64,000 nt of DNA, from assembly GCF_900115555.1 (NCBI RefSeq), contig NZ_FOWX01000007.1:122005-186004 (forward strand). Direction: 5' to 3'. How positions within the stretch are numbered: position 1 is the stretch's first letter; each line of letters starts with the position of its first letter. The notes under the pieces were generated by a model that saw only the letters and a list, made by a program, of their open reading frames with translations, had not been told where the DNA came from and ran no database searches. This document shows positions 21,190 to 30,576 of this stretch, in pieces. This DNA comes from Pseudomonas borbori (GTDB lineage Bacteria; Pseudomonadota; Gammaproteobacteria; Pseudomonadales; Pseudomonadaceae). The translations under genes were made by a program, and so were the position numbers.

Positions 21190-21438
21190 CTAATGCGACT
21201 ACCCAGAATGCTTGCGCAGCGTAACGACGCAATGCAGCTTATCGTCGCCAACCGCGGCCGCACAGGGGCGATCCTGGAACTGGCTGCGGCCAACTGTCGC
21301 AGGCGCCCTGAAAACTCCTTCCAGCTCATCGCCGGCATGCTTGACGGTAATCAAGTCCAGGCGCCAGAACACTTGAGCCTGTTGTCTTGTCGCGGGTAGC
21401 GTGTGGGCATGATCAATCACCCCGGTGAGGTACTCTTT

Positions 21439-22254
21439 GTGAATGCGCCCGTGAATCCAAACGAAGCCACAGCCGTGCATGCCACGCCCTTCTACCAAAC
21501 CCTGGGTAACGAAGAGGTGCTGTTCGAGAAGGCCTGGCAGCACGGCATGCCGGTGTTGATCAAAGGCCCGACCGGCTGCGGCAAGACTCGCTTCGTGCAG
21601 TACATGGCGCACCGTCTGCGCTTGCCGCTGTATACCGTGGCCTGTCATGACGACCTGTCGGCCGCCGACCTGGTCGGTCGCCACCTGATTGGCGCGCAGG
21701 GCACCTGGTGGCAGGACGGTCCCTTGACCCGCGCGGTGCGTGAAGGCGGTATCTGTTACCTGGACGAAGTGGTCGAGGCGCGTCAGGACACCGCGGTGGT
21801 GCTGCATCCGCTTGCCGATGACCGCCGCGAGTTGTACCTGGAACGCACGGGCGAGGTGCTGCGTGCGCCGCCCGGATTCATGCTGGTGGTGTCCTATAAC
21901 CCCGGCTACCAGAATCTGCTCAAGGGGATGAAACCGAGCACCCGTCAGCGTTTCGTCGCCCTGCGTTTCGACTACCCGCCGGTGGCTGAGGAAGAGCGCA
22001 TAGTCGCCAACGAAGCGCGGGTCGATATCGGCCTGGCGGCGCAGGTGGTCAAGTTGGGACAGGCGTTGCGCCGTTTGGAGCAACATGACCTGGAGGAGGT
22101 GGCTTCGACCCGCTTGCTGATTTTCACCGCACGCATGATCGGTGCCGGAATGAGCCCGCGCGAAGCTTGTCTGGCCTGCCTGGCCGAGCCGCTGTCGGAC
22201 GATCCGCAAACGGTTGCGGCGCTGATGGATGTGGTCGATGTCCACTTCACTTGA
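21439..22254 (+). CDS. nirQ: AAA+ ATPase NirQ/NorQ
   Basis: A 271-residue MoxR-type AAA+ protein that activates nitric oxide (and nitrite) reductase. Walker A is GPTGCGKT, followed by the near-invariant stretches CHDDLSAADLVGRHLIG, EGGICYLDEVVEARQDT and YNPGYQNLLKGMKPSTRQRF of P. aeruginosa NirQ. The GTG at 21439 is preferred because GTGAGG lies 8 bases upstream; an ATG at 21409 is the alternative. It overlaps norE. Its normal targets, NirS and NorCB, are not in the window. Confidence 0.88.
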   Translation: MNAPVNPNEATAVHATPFYQTLGNEEVLFEKAWQHGMPVLIKGPTGCGKTRFVQYMAHRLRLPLYTVACHDDLSAADLVGRHLIGAQGTWWQDGPLTRAVREGGICYLDEVVEARQDTAVVLHPLADDRRELYLERTGEVLRAPPGFMLVVSYNPGYQNLLKGMKPSTRQRFVALRFDYPPVAEEERIVANEARVDIGLAAQVVKLGQALRRLEQHDLEEVASTRLLIFTARMIGAGMSPREACLACLAEPLSDDPQTVAALMDVVDVHFT

Positions 22255-22837
22255 GCTGGCGCTGCGTCCCGGCGCGAGCCCGGCACGGCATTTGCCGGGC
22301 GATCTGGCGATGTGGTTTTTCATTCTCGCCGAGCTGACGGTTTTCGCCCTGCTGATTCTCGCGTTCGCGGTGACCCAGGCCCTGCAGCCGCAGCTGTTCC
22401 ATGACAGTCGCCAACTGCTCGACAGCTCCACCGGCCTGGCGCTGACCCTGAGCCTGCTCACCTCCGGCCTATTTGCCGCCCTGGCGCAGGAACAGGTGCG
22501 CCAGGCACGGGCGCGGCGCGCAGCCTGGCTGTTGCTGGCGGCTTTGCTTAGCGCCAGCGTCTATGTCGGTTTGAAACTTGGCGAGTACGCGCACTTGTCC
22601 AGCCTGGGGCTGGGCATGGAGCACAACACCTTCTTCACCTTGTACTGGATTCTCACCGGCTTTCACTTTCTCCACGTACTGCTCGGCATGCTGATTCTTG
22701 GCTGGCTGGCCGAGCGTTGTCGGCGTCGTGTCTATGGCCCGACGAACTGCAGTGCGCTGGAGTCCGGCGTGCTCTATTGGCATATGGTCGATCTGGTGTG
22801 GGTGCTGCTGTTCCCGCTGGTCTATGTCCTGAATTGA
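22238..22837 (+). CDS. norE: Cytochrome c oxidase subunit III-like protein NorE/NirO
   Basis: A 199-residue membrane protein with five predicted helices. Haem-copper-oxidase subunit III features are visible: GDLAMWFFILAELTVF in the first helix and WILTGFHFLHVLLGM plus YWHMVDLVWVLLFP in the last two. It is homologous to P. aeruginosa PA0521 and Paracoccus NorE, which support nitric oxide reductase. It begins inside the end of nirQ (ATG at 22238; 22229 also possible), so the two are coupled. The gene after it is norF, as in denitrifiers. Confidence 0.85.
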   Translation: MSTSLELALRPGASPARHLPGDLAMWFFILAELTVFALLILAFAVTQALQPQLFHDSRQLLDSSTGLALTLSLLTSGLFAALAQEQVRQARARRAAWLLLAALLSASVYVGLKLGEYAHLSSLGLGMEHNTFFTLYWILTGFHFLHVLLGMLILGWLAERCRRRVYGPTNCSALESGVLYWHMVDLVWVLLFPLVYVLN

Positions 22838-22851
22838 CCGAGGAGGTTGGC

Positions 22852-23118
22852 ATGTCCGCTTCGAGAACCCTGATTTTGTGCTGGCTGGGCCTGGCGGTGC
22901 TGTCCGTGGCCAGTGTGCAACTGGGTAATAGCGGAGCGACCCTGGTGCTGGTGGCCAGCGTGCTATTGGCGGCCCTGGGCAAGGCCTGGTTGATCACCGA
23001 CGGTTTCATGGAGCTGCGCCATGCCCCGCGGTTGTGGCGCGGGCTTTTGCTCGGCTGGCCTCTGGCGATGGGGCTGGGCGTGCTGCTGACCTTGCTGCTC
23101 TCGTCCCAGCCTGCATAA
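22852..23118 (+). CDS. norF: Cytochrome c oxidase subunit IV-like protein NorF/NirP
   Basis: An 88-residue membrane protein with two or three helices (LILCWLGLAVLSVASVQL, TLVLVASVLLAALGKAWLI, LGWPLAMGLGVLLTLLL). Size, helix pattern and position after norE match PA0522 and NorF. GAGG lies 6 bases before the ATG. It is the last gene of the nirQ unit; a strong hairpin follows at once, and norCB, which follow in P. aeruginosa, are missing. Confidence 0.8.
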   Translation: MSASRTLILCWLGLAVLSVASVQLGNSGATLVLVASVLLAALGKAWLITDGFMELRHAPRLWRGLLLGWPLAMGLGVLLTLLLSSQPA

Positions 23119-23126
23119 GCCGAACA

Positions 23127-23159
23127 GCTGCAATCCGGGGCATGTCCCCGGATTGCAGC
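23127..23159. terminator. Strong 14-bp hairpin after norF
   Basis: GCTGCAATCCGGGG (23127-23140) and its perfect complement (23146-23159) flank a 5-base loop, between the convergent norF and CurA-type genes. There is no long T run, but it is very likely a bidirectional terminator. Confidence 0.75.
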
Positions 23160-23241
23160 GGCGCTTACCCAAAAGGCTGCGGGTCGCGGTGATCCTGAGC
23201 GTGCACCCCGCCAGGCGCTCAACGCGTCCCGCTCCGTCGAC

Positions 23242-24249
23242 TCACTCGACCTTGAGCACCAGCTTGCCGAAGTTCTCGCCGCTGAACAGCTTGAGCAGGG
23301 TTTCCGGGAAGGTCGCAAGGCCACCGACGATGTCTTCCTTGGATTTCAGCTTGCCACTGGCCAGCCAGCCGCCCATTTCCTGGGCCGCCTCGGCGAAGCG
23401 CGGGGCGTAGGTCATCACCACCATGCCTTCCATGCGCGCGCTGTTGACCAGCAGGTTCAGGTAATTGGCCGGGCCCTTGACCGCTTCCTTGTTGTTGTAC
23501 TGGCTGATCGCACCGCAGATGATCACCCGTGCCCTGAAGGCCAGGCGGGTGAGCACGGCATCGAGGATGTCGCCGCCGACGTTGTCGAAATACACGTCCA
23601 CGCCCTTCGGACATTCGCGCTTCAGACCGGCGATCACGTCTTCGCTCTTGTAGTCGATGGCGCCGTCGAAGCCCAGTTCGTCGATCAGCAACTTGCACTT
23701 GTCTGCGCCGCCGGCGATGCCGACCACGCGGCAGCCCTTGAGCTTGGCAATCTGCCCGGCCACGCTGCCGACCGCACCGGCGGCGCCGGAAATCACCACG
23801 GTTTCGCCGGCCTTGGGCGCGCCTACATCGAGCAGGGCGAAGTAGGCGGTCATCCCGGTCATGCCCAGGGCCGAGAGGTACAGCGGCAGCGGCGCGCGCT
23901 TGGGGTCGACCTTGTAGAAGCCCTTGGGCTCGCCGAGGAAGTAGTCCTGCACGCCGAGGGCGCCGTTGAGATGGTCGCCGACGGCGAAATCCGGGTGCTG
24001 CGAGGCGATCACCTGGCCGACGCCGAGGGCGCGCATCACTTCGCCGATGCCGACCGGCGCGATATAGGACCTGGCATCGTTCATCCAGCCGCGCATGGCC
24101 GGGTCGAGGGACAGATAGAGGTTCTTCACCAGGATCTGCCCGGGGCCGGGTTCGCCGACCGGGCTTTCCACGTAGCTGAAGGTGTCGCGGCTGGGCAAGC
24201 CGACAGGGCGTTGGGCGAGGAGGAATTGACGGTTGAGCAGGGCGGTCAT
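23242..24249 (-). CDS. NADP-dependent oxidoreductase, MDR/CurA family
   Basis: A 335-residue zinc-independent medium-chain reductase. The Rossmann motif is VISGAAGAVGSVAGQIAKLKG near residue 155. The N-terminal domain has LYLSLDPAMRGWMND, and CPKGVDVYFDNVGGDILD is typical of the leukotriene-B4-dehydrogenase/CurA branch that reduces alpha,beta-unsaturated ketones with NADPH. There is no structural-zinc Cys set. It is monocistronic and converges on the norF terminator. Confidence 0.9.
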   Translation of the reverse strand: MTALLNRQFLLAQRPVGLPSRDTFSYVESPVGEPGPGQILVKNLYLSLDPAMRGWMNDARSYIAPVGIGEVMRALGVGQVIASQHPDFAVGDHLNGALGVQDYFLGEPKGFYKVDPKRAPLPLYLSALGMTGMTAYFALLDVGAPKAGETVVISGAAGAVGSVAGQIAKLKGCRVVGIAGGADKCKLLIDELGFDGAIDYKSEDVIAGLKRECPKGVDVYFDNVGGDILDAVLTRLAFRARVIICGAISQYNNKEAVKGPANYLNLLVNSARMEGMVVMTYAPRFAEAAQEMGGWLASGKLKSKEDIVGGLATFPETLLKLFSGENFGKLVLKVE

Positions 24250-24475
24250 GATCGGTACTCATTGAACGGAAAGACTTGTGATAGCCCCTGATGGATCTAT
24301 GGGCAAGGTTTGTCCTGCGGCCGAATAGGCCTTTATCCATTCGGCTGATAGCGGCGCCGGGGGCTAAATCACTACCGTGCATGGAGCCATAACCGCTGGC
24401 CTGATAGTGCTGCAGTGCCAGGCTCGGCTCTGGCTAGACTCGGCGCAGACTTTCACGCCTTGTGAGGACACGCAG

Positions 24476-25237
<762 letters not shown>

Positions 25238-25330
25238 TCGCGGTTGGCTCGCTGCACGAACAAAGGCGCCCACTCAGGTCCGGGTTCAATGGCGGCCAAG
25301 GCTGAGAGGTGCCCTCCCACAAGTGCCGTA

Positions 25331-25348
25331 CGCGCCCAACAGGGCGCG
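25331..25348. terminator. Probable bidirectional terminator hairpin
   Basis: CGCGCCC (25331-25337) and GGGCGCG (25342-25348) form a perfect 7-bp stem with a 4-base loop, between the convergent SDR and BenE genes. Confidence 0.45.
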
Positions 25349-25361
25349 GCCGAGATCCCGA

Positions 25362-26552
25362 TCAATCCTTGCCCCAGTTCAGAATCGCCAGAGTCAGCAG
25401 TCCCGCCACTATCCCCCAGAACGCCGACCCGACCGAGAACAGGGTCATGCCTGAGGCGGTGACCAGGAAGGTGATCAGCGCGGCCTCGCGCTCCTTGGGT
25501 TCGCTCATGGCCTGGGTCAGGCCGCCGATGATCGAGGCGAACAGCGCCAGGGCGGCGATCGACAGGATCAGCGCCTTGGGCAAAGCGGTGAACAGCGCGG
25601 CGAGGGTGGCGCCGAAGATCCCGGCGATGCCGTAGAACAGGCCGCACCAGATGGCCGCGGTATAGCGTTTTTTCGGGTCTTCATGGGCTTCCGGTCCGGC
25701 GCAGATCGCCGCACTGATCGCCGCCATGTGGATGCCGTGGCTGCCGAAGGGGGCCAGCAGCATCGAGGCCAGGCCAGTGCTGGTGAGCAGTGGCGAGGCG
25801 GGCACCTTGTAGCCGTTGGCGCGCAGCACCGCCATGCCCGGCAGGTTCTGTGAGGCCATGGCGACGATAAACAGCGGAATGCCGATACTGATCGCCGCGG
25901 CGAAGGAGAAGCTCGGCGTGGTCCATTCCGGCGTGGCCAGTTGCAGCTGGAAACGCTGGAAATCCAGCAGGCCGGAGATGCCGGCCAGCAGCGTCCCGAC
26001 GATCAGCGCGGCGAGTACCGCATAGCGCGGCAGCAGGCGTTTGCCCAGCAGGTAGGCGAGCAGCATGGCCACCACCAGCAGCGGTTGCTGCTCGGCGGCC
26101 ACGCAGATTTCCAGCCCTATCTTGAACAGCACCCCGGCCAGCAAGGCGGCGGTGATGGAGCCGGGAATACGCCGCATGATGTGGTCGAAGCTGCCGGTCA
26201 GGCCGATCAGTACGATCAGTGCCGAGGCGAAGATATAGGCGCCAATCGCCTCGCCGTAGGGCACCCCCGGCAGGCTGGTGATCAGCAGCGCCGCGCCCGG
26301 GGTCGACCAGGCGATCATGATCGGCGCGCGGTAGCGCAGCGACAGGCCGATGCAGCAGATCGCCATGCCGATCGACAGCGCCCAGATCCATGAGGAAATC
26401 TGCCCGCTGCTCAGCCCCGCGGCCTGGCCGGCCTGGAACATCAGCACCAGCGAACTGGTGTAACCGGTGAGCATCGCGATAAAACCGGCGACCACCGCCG
26501 AGGTCGAGGTGTCGGCCAACGGGCGCAAGCGTGTCTGGATTGCTTCGGGCAC
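25362..26552 (-). CDS. BenE-type benzoate/H+ symporter family transporter
   Basis: A 396-residue inner-membrane protein with about 11-12 helices. Family stretches include GFIAMLTGYTSSLVLMFQAG at the start, IAWSTPGAALL, and ASQNLPGMAVLRANGY in the second half. BenE proteins import benzoate or similar aromatic acids. No catabolic genes are nearby, so the substrate is open. It starts with GTG at 26552, immediately after the LysE-type stop, indicating an operon with that exporter gene. Confidence 0.88.
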   Translation of the reverse strand: MPEAIQTRLRPLADTSTSAVVAGFIAMLTGYTSSLVLMFQAGQAAGLSSGQISSWIWALSIGMAICCIGLSLRYRAPIMIAWSTPGAALLITSLPGVPYGEAIGAYIFASALIVLIGLTGSFDHIMRRIPGSITAALLAGVLFKIGLEICVAAEQQPLLVVAMLLAYLLGKRLLPRYAVLAALIVGTLLAGISGLLDFQRFQLQLATPEWTTPSFSFAAAISIGIPLFIVAMASQNLPGMAVLRANGYKVPASPLLTSTGLASMLLAPFGSHGIHMAAISAAICAGPEAHEDPKKRYTAAIWCGLFYGIAGIFGATLAALFTALPKALILSIAALALFASIIGGLTQAMSEPKEREAALITFLVTASGMTLFSVGSAFWGIVAGLLTLAILNWGKD

Positions 26553-27167
26553 TTACAGGACTCCATTCACATCGGCAAGAATCGGGTATAGCGAGACGAC
26601 CAAGAGTAGTGCCATGGCGATGTTGAAGCCGCGTAACACCCGTGGATTGCCCAGCCAGTTGCGCAGCAGGCTGCCGGCCATGGTCCAGAGGCCGACGCTG
26701 GGGCAGTTGACCAGGGCGAACAGCGCGGCGATCAGCAGGACATTGACCACGAAATTGTCCTGCGGCGTGTAGGTGGTGATCGCTCCGATGGCCATCACCC
26801 AGGCCTTGGGGTTGACCCATTGAAACGCCGCGGCCTGGAGGAAACTGAACGGCTTGCTGCGCTCGCCGACTGTGTTGTCGGGCGCACCGGCGTTGGCGAT
26901 TTTCCAGGCCAGGTAGAGCAGATAAGTCGCGCCCAGGTAGCGCAGCAGGGTGTAGAGCTGGGGAACCTGCTCGAACACCTGGCCAAGGCCCAAACCTACC
27001 GCCATCACCAGGACCATGAAGCCCAGGCTGATGCCCAGCATGTGCGGCAGGCTGCGGCGCAGGCCGAAGTTCACCCCGCTGGCGAGCAGCATCATGTTGT
27101 TCGGCCCCGGCGTCACCGAAGTGACGAAGGCAAAGGCGATAAAGGCGATCAGCAGTTCGGTGGTCAT
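26553..27167 (-). CDS. LysE/RhtB family amino-acid exporter
   Basis: A 204-residue protein with six helices. The N-terminal signature FVTSVTPGPNNMMLLASG and the mid-protein FQWVNPKAWVMAIGA define the LysE/RhtB family, which exports amino acids or homoserine lactone-like compounds. The ATG at 27167 starts the usual N-terminus (MTTELLIAF); the longer open frame upstream to 27293 is unlikely. It is first in a two-gene unit with the BenE-type gene. Confidence 0.88.
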   Translation of the reverse strand: MTTELLIAFIAFAFVTSVTPGPNNMMLLASGVNFGLRRSLPHMLGISLGFMVLVMAVGLGLGQVFEQVPQLYTLLRYLGATYLLYLAWKIANAGAPDNTVGERSKPFSFLQAAAFQWVNPKAWVMAIGAITTYTPQDNFVVNVLLIAALFALVNCPSVGLWTMAGSLLRNWLGNPRVLRGFNIAMALLLVVSLYPILADVNGVL

Positions 27168-27313
27168 GGCGGCGGCACTCGGGGTCAGTGCTTGCCAGCC
27201 TAAGGGCGCTGGGGCAGGGTGTCGCGGTACAGCGGGGCAGGCAATGGGCGATACAGTTGCGGCGTGTGTGGCAATAAGCGGTACAGTTGCCACGCCGTTG
27301 AAAAACTACCTGG

Positions 27314-27410
27314 TGTCGCTTTCTGTGGGAGGGACTTTAGCCGCGATTGACCTTGAAGGCGCTGAAAGCATTGCGGCTGAAGCCCCTCCCACGGACCACT
27401 GAAAGCGACA
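27314..27410. repeat. REP/REPIN-like inverted repeat element
   Basis: Outer arms TGTCGCTTTC (27314-27323) and GAAAGCGACA (27401-27410) are perfect complements. Inside them are inverted copies of the Pseudomonas-type REP sequence: TGTGGGAGGGACTTTAGCCG from 27324 and, reversed, CGGCTGAAGCCCCTCCCAC to 27392. It lies in the otherwise empty 300-base gap between the LysE-type gene and the MarR gene. Confidence 0.7.
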
Positions 27411-27467
27411 AGTCATTCGTGTCGCAACACTAGGTTGCCGGCGTGACGCTAACCATCCTGCCGGCGG

Positions 27468-27929
27468 TCAGTCTTGTTCGCTCGATAGCGTCCCCGGCAG
27501 GCTGTGACCCAGCGCCAGGTTGACCTGCAGCCAGCCATCGACCGCAGTCTCGCCGGCTTCGGTGAAGGCGCGCTGCAGCAGTTTGGCCTGCTCGCGACGC
27601 AGGGCCAGTTCCAGCTTGGCGCCCTCTGCGGTGAAACCGAGCAGGCGCTTACGTTTGTCGTCTTCGGCGGTCAGGCTCTGTACCAGGTGCATTTCCAGCA
27701 ACTGGCGCAACGGGGTATTCAACGCCTGTTTGCTCACGCCCAGGTAGCCGAGCAGTTGTTTCATGCTCAGGCCCGGGTACTTGCCGATAAAAAACAGGAT
27801 GCGGTGATGCACCCGCGACAGGCCGCGGCGCGCGAGCATTTCGTCGGCCTTGGCGGTGAATGCCTGGTAGCCGAAGAAGAAGGCTTCCATGGCGGCCTGC
27901 TGAGTGGTTGGGTTTTTAAGGTCAAGCAT
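27468..27929 (-). CDS. MarR-family transcriptional regulator
   Basis: A 153-residue winged-helix regulator. The core reads LSRVHHRILFFIGKYPGLSM, KQLLGYLGVSKQALNTPLRQL (recognition helix), and the wing AEDDKRKRLLGFTAEG with the conserved DxRxxxL-like pattern. It diverges from the aminotransferase gene, and a perfect palindrome lies between them, so it probably represses that gene and itself. The inducer is unknown. Confidence 0.88.
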   Translation of the reverse strand: MLDLKNPTTQQAAMEAFFFGYQAFTAKADEMLARRGLSRVHHRILFFIGKYPGLSMKQLLGYLGVSKQALNTPLRQLLEMHLVQSLTAEDDKRKRLLGFTAEGAKLELALRREQAKLLQRAFTEAGETAVDGWLQVNLALGHSLPGTLSSEQD

Positions 27930-27962
27930 ATTGACGTATCTGCCTGGCTCGTCGTAGTTTCG

Positions 27963-27977
27963 GTCAAACAGTTTGAC
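27963..27977. promoter_or_regulatory. Palindromic operator in MarR-aminotransferase divergent region
   Basis: GTCAAAC-A-GTTTGAC is a perfect 7-bp inverted repeat centred 43 bases from the marR start (27929) and 42 bases from the aminotransferase ATG (28012). Symmetry, position and size fit a MarR-dimer site; binding is inferred. Confidence 0.65.
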
Positions 27978-28011
27978 TTATTTTTCTCTGCCTTTGCCAC
28001 CGGTGACCTGC

Positions 28012-29178
28012 ATGGCCTTCTCCGAACGTGTTGCCCGCCTGAAAAGCTCCCTGATCCGTGAAATCCTCGCCGCGGCGCAGCGCCCGGAAGTGATGTCCTT
28101 CGCCGGTGGCTTGCCGGCCGAGCCGATGCTGCCCAAGGTCGAGTGGGCGGATATGCCGACCAGCATGGGCCAGTACGGCATGAGCGAAGGCGAGCCGGCA
28201 TTGCGCGAGGCCATCGCCGAAGAAGCCCGTGCCCTCGGCGTACCCTGCGAGGCCAGCCAGGTGCTGATCGTCAGCGGTTCGCAGCAGACCCTGGACCTGG
28301 CCAGCAAGCTGTTCATCGATCCGGGCACCGAAGTGCTGCTCGAGGCGCCGACCTACCTGGCCGCGCTGCAGGCCTTCCAGCTGTTCGGCGCCGCTTGCAT
28401 CGCCGTGCCGCAGGAGGCCGACGGCCCGCAGATCGACGCCCTGCGCCAGCGCCTGGAGCAGCACAAGCCGGCGTTCGCGTACCTGATCCCGACCTTCCAG
28501 AATCCCTCGGCGGTGCGCTACAGCGAGGCCAAGCGCGACGCAGTGGCGGCCTTGCTCGACGAGTTCGGCGTGACCCTGATCGAGGACGAACCCTACCGCG
28601 ACCTGGTATTCGACGAAGGCAGCGCCACGCCAATCGTCAGCCGCCTGCACAAGGCCAGTTGGATCTATACCGGCACGGTGTCGAAAACCCTGCTACCGGG
28701 GCTGCGCGTCGGCTATCTGATCGCGAGCCCGGATCTGTTCCCCTACCTGCTGCGCCTCAAGCAGTCGGCAGATCTGCACACCAATCGCATCGGCCAATGG
28801 CAGGCCCTGCAATGGTTGGGCACCCGCCACTACCGCGAGCACCTGGCCGAGTTGCGCGATTTCTACCGCATCCGCCGCGACGCCATGCAGGCGGTGTTGC
28901 AGGAGCACTTCAGCGATCTGGCCGATTGGCAGACTCCCCAGGGTGGGCTGTTTTTCTGGCTGACCCTCAAGCAGCCGCTGGACACCCGCACCCTGCTGGC
29001 GCCGGCCTTGGCGCAGAACGTCGCCTTCATGCCGGGAGAGCCGTTTTTCATCGATCCGGATCAGCATCCGGGGCATTTGCGGCTTAACTTCAGCCACGTC
29101 GCGCCGGAGCGCCTGAACGAAGGTCTCAAGCGCCTGGCCGAGGTGATCCGCCAGGCCCAGGCCGCCCAGGCAGCCTGA
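28012..29178 (+). CDS. PLP-dependent class I/II aminotransferase (2-aminoadipate-like)
   Basis: A 388-residue fold-type I aminotransferase. It has MSFAGGLPAEPMLPK at the start, SGSQQTLDLASKLFIDPG, the substrate Tyr block YLIPTFQNPSAVRYS, the PLP-phosphate Asp in LIEDEPYRDLVF, the Schiff-base Lys in TGTVSKTLLPGLRVG, and the carboxylate Arg in LRLNFSHV. It resembles LysN/2-aminoadipate and valine-pyruvate aminotransferases; the exact substrate is not decided. The ATG at 28012 is chosen over 27973, which would overlap the operator. A GST gene follows 42 bases later in the same direction. Confidence 0.88.
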   Translation: MAFSERVARLKSSLIREILAAAQRPEVMSFAGGLPAEPMLPKVEWADMPTSMGQYGMSEGEPALREAIAEEARALGVPCEASQVLIVSGSQQTLDLASKLFIDPGTEVLLEAPTYLAALQAFQLFGAACIAVPQEADGPQIDALRQRLEQHKPAFAYLIPTFQNPSAVRYSEAKRDAVAALLDEFGVTLIEDEPYRDLVFDEGSATPIVSRLHKASWIYTGTVSKTLLPGLRVGYLIASPDLFPYLLRLKQSADLHTNRIGQWQALQWLGTRHYREHLAELRDFYRIRRDAMQAVLQEHFSDLADWQTPQGGLFFWLTLKQPLDTRTLLAPALAQNVAFMPGEPFFIDPDQHPGHLRLNFSHVAPERLNEGLKRLAEVIRQAQAAQAA

Positions 29179-29220
29179 TCCAGCAGCACACACGAGAGAA
29201 AAGCAGAGGAGCGCAGGGCG

Positions 29221-29823
29221 ATGTACAAGGTCTACGGCGATACCCGTTCGGGCAACTGCTACAAGGTCAAGCTGATGCTGCACCTGCTCGGCGCGGCCCA
29301 TGAATGGGTGCCGGTGGACATCCTCAGGGGCGAGACCCGGAGCGAGGCCTTTCTGACCAAGAACCCCAACGGCAAGATCCCGGTGCTGGAACTGGAAGAC
29401 GGCACCTGCCTGTGGGAGTCCAATGCGATTCTCAACTTTCTCGCCGACGGCACGGACTTTCTGCCCAGCGAGCCGCGTTTGCGCACCCAGGTGCTGCAGT
29501 GGCAGTTCTTCGAGCAATACAGCCACGAGCCCTATATCGCGGTGGCGCGGTTCATCCAGCTCTATCAGGGCTTGCCCGAGACGCGCCGTAAGGAGTACGA
29601 GGAGTGCCATGTGCGCGGCTACAAGGCGCTCAAAGTGATGGAGCAACAGTTGCAGCGCACGCCCTACCTGGTCGGCGAGCACTACTCGATCGCCGATATC
29701 GCGCTGTACGCCTACACCCATGTGGCGGACGAGGGCGGCTTCGACCTCGACCCCTATCCGGCCGTCCGTAGCTGGCTCGATCGGGTGGCCAGTCACCCCA
29801 GGCATGTGGGCATGCCGGGTTAA
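29221..29823 (+). CDS. Glutathione S-transferase
   Basis: A 200-residue cytosolic GST. The N-terminal thioredoxin-like half has DTRSGNCYKVKLML (catalytic Ser/Cys region), NPNGKIPVLELEDG with the cis-Pro, and ESNAIL for glutathione contacts. The helical half has TPYLVGEHYSIADIALYAY, the N-capping box. AGAGGAG lies about 10 bases before the ATG. It likely shares the MarR-controlled promoter with the aminotransferase gene. The substrate is unknown. Confidence 0.88.
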   Translation: MYKVYGDTRSGNCYKVKLMLHLLGAAHEWVPVDILRGETRSEAFLTKNPNGKIPVLELEDGTCLWESNAILNFLADGTDFLPSEPRLRTQVLQWQFFEQYSHEPYIAVARFIQLYQGLPETRRKEYEECHVRGYKALKVMEQQLQRTPYLVGEHYSIADIALYAYTHVADEGGFDLDPYPAVRSWLDRVASHPRHVGMPG

Positions 29824-29950
29824 CCAGGCGTCTCGCTCTGCTCGATGCCCCTGGCATGCCTCGCCGGGCTGCTAGAGTTGCAAGCAGGTCGAATACTCGG
29901 CTGCTTTGACACCACCACCTTGGCGGCAGCCGTCCGGAGTGACGCTATCC

Positions 29951-30571
29951 ATGATCGAAACCCCCAGCCGCAAACGCCAGTTGGCACTGATCGCGGGCAT
30001 ACTCCTGCTGGCCTGGCTATGGGCCGCGATCAACCCCCTGAGCCGTGAGGACTGGTTGCTGGAAAACCTGCTGGTGTTCTTTTTCGCGGGCCTGTTGCTG
30101 GCGACCTATCGGCGCTTTGCCTTCTCCCTGACGGCCTATTGGCTGTTCGCCCTGTTCCTGGGCATGCACCTGTACGGCTCCCATTACACCTACTCGGAAA
30201 CACCTCTGGGCTACTGGTTTCAGGAAGCCTTTGCGCTGGGCCGCAACCACTACGACCGTCTGGTGCATTTCTCTTTTGGCTTGCTGCTGGTCTACCCGCT
30301 GCGCGAGTTGCTGCAACGATCGGCCGGGCTCAGCGGCAGGTGGCTGGCGATCCTCAGCCTCGCGGTGGTGATGGCCATGAGCGCATTCTACGAACAGGTG
30401 GAGATGCTCGCGGCCTTGCTGGTCAGTCCGGAACTGGGCTCGGCCTTCCTCGGCACCCAGGGCGACGAATGGGATGCCCAGAAAGATTCCGGGCTGGCCA
30501 TGCTGGGTGCCTTGAGCATGTTGCTGCTGCTCGCACTGGGCAAATCGCACAACCCGGCCAGCCTCCGCTGA
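29951..30571 (+). CDS. DUF2238 (YjdF-type) inner-membrane protein
   Basis: A 206-residue protein with about six membrane helices. The family blocks are GMHLYGSHYTYSETPLGYWF, NHYDRLVHFSFGLLLVYPLR and GTQGDEWDAQKDSGLAMLGAL, whose conserved His/Asp/Tyr residues suggest a metal or catalytic site of unknown function. The start at 29951 (MIETPSRKRQ) gives a positively charged lead-in to the first helix. It converges on the P-type ATPase gene with 5 bases between stops. Confidence 0.85.
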   Translation: MIETPSRKRQLALIAGILLLAWLWAAINPLSREDWLLENLLVFFFAGLLLATYRRFAFSLTAYWLFALFLGMHLYGSHYTYSETPLGYWFQEAFALGRNHYDRLVHFSFGLLLVYPLRELLQRSAGLSGRWLAILSLAVVMAMSAFYEQVEMLAALLVSPELGSAFLGTQGDEWDAQKDSGLAMLGALSMLLLLALGKSHNPASLR

Positions 30572-30576
30572 AATCG

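Noticed and set aside
21193..21399. Small plus-strand frame between the FNR box and nirQ
   Set aside because: 68 codons without a ribosome site or recognisable family; likely non-coding leader of nirQ.
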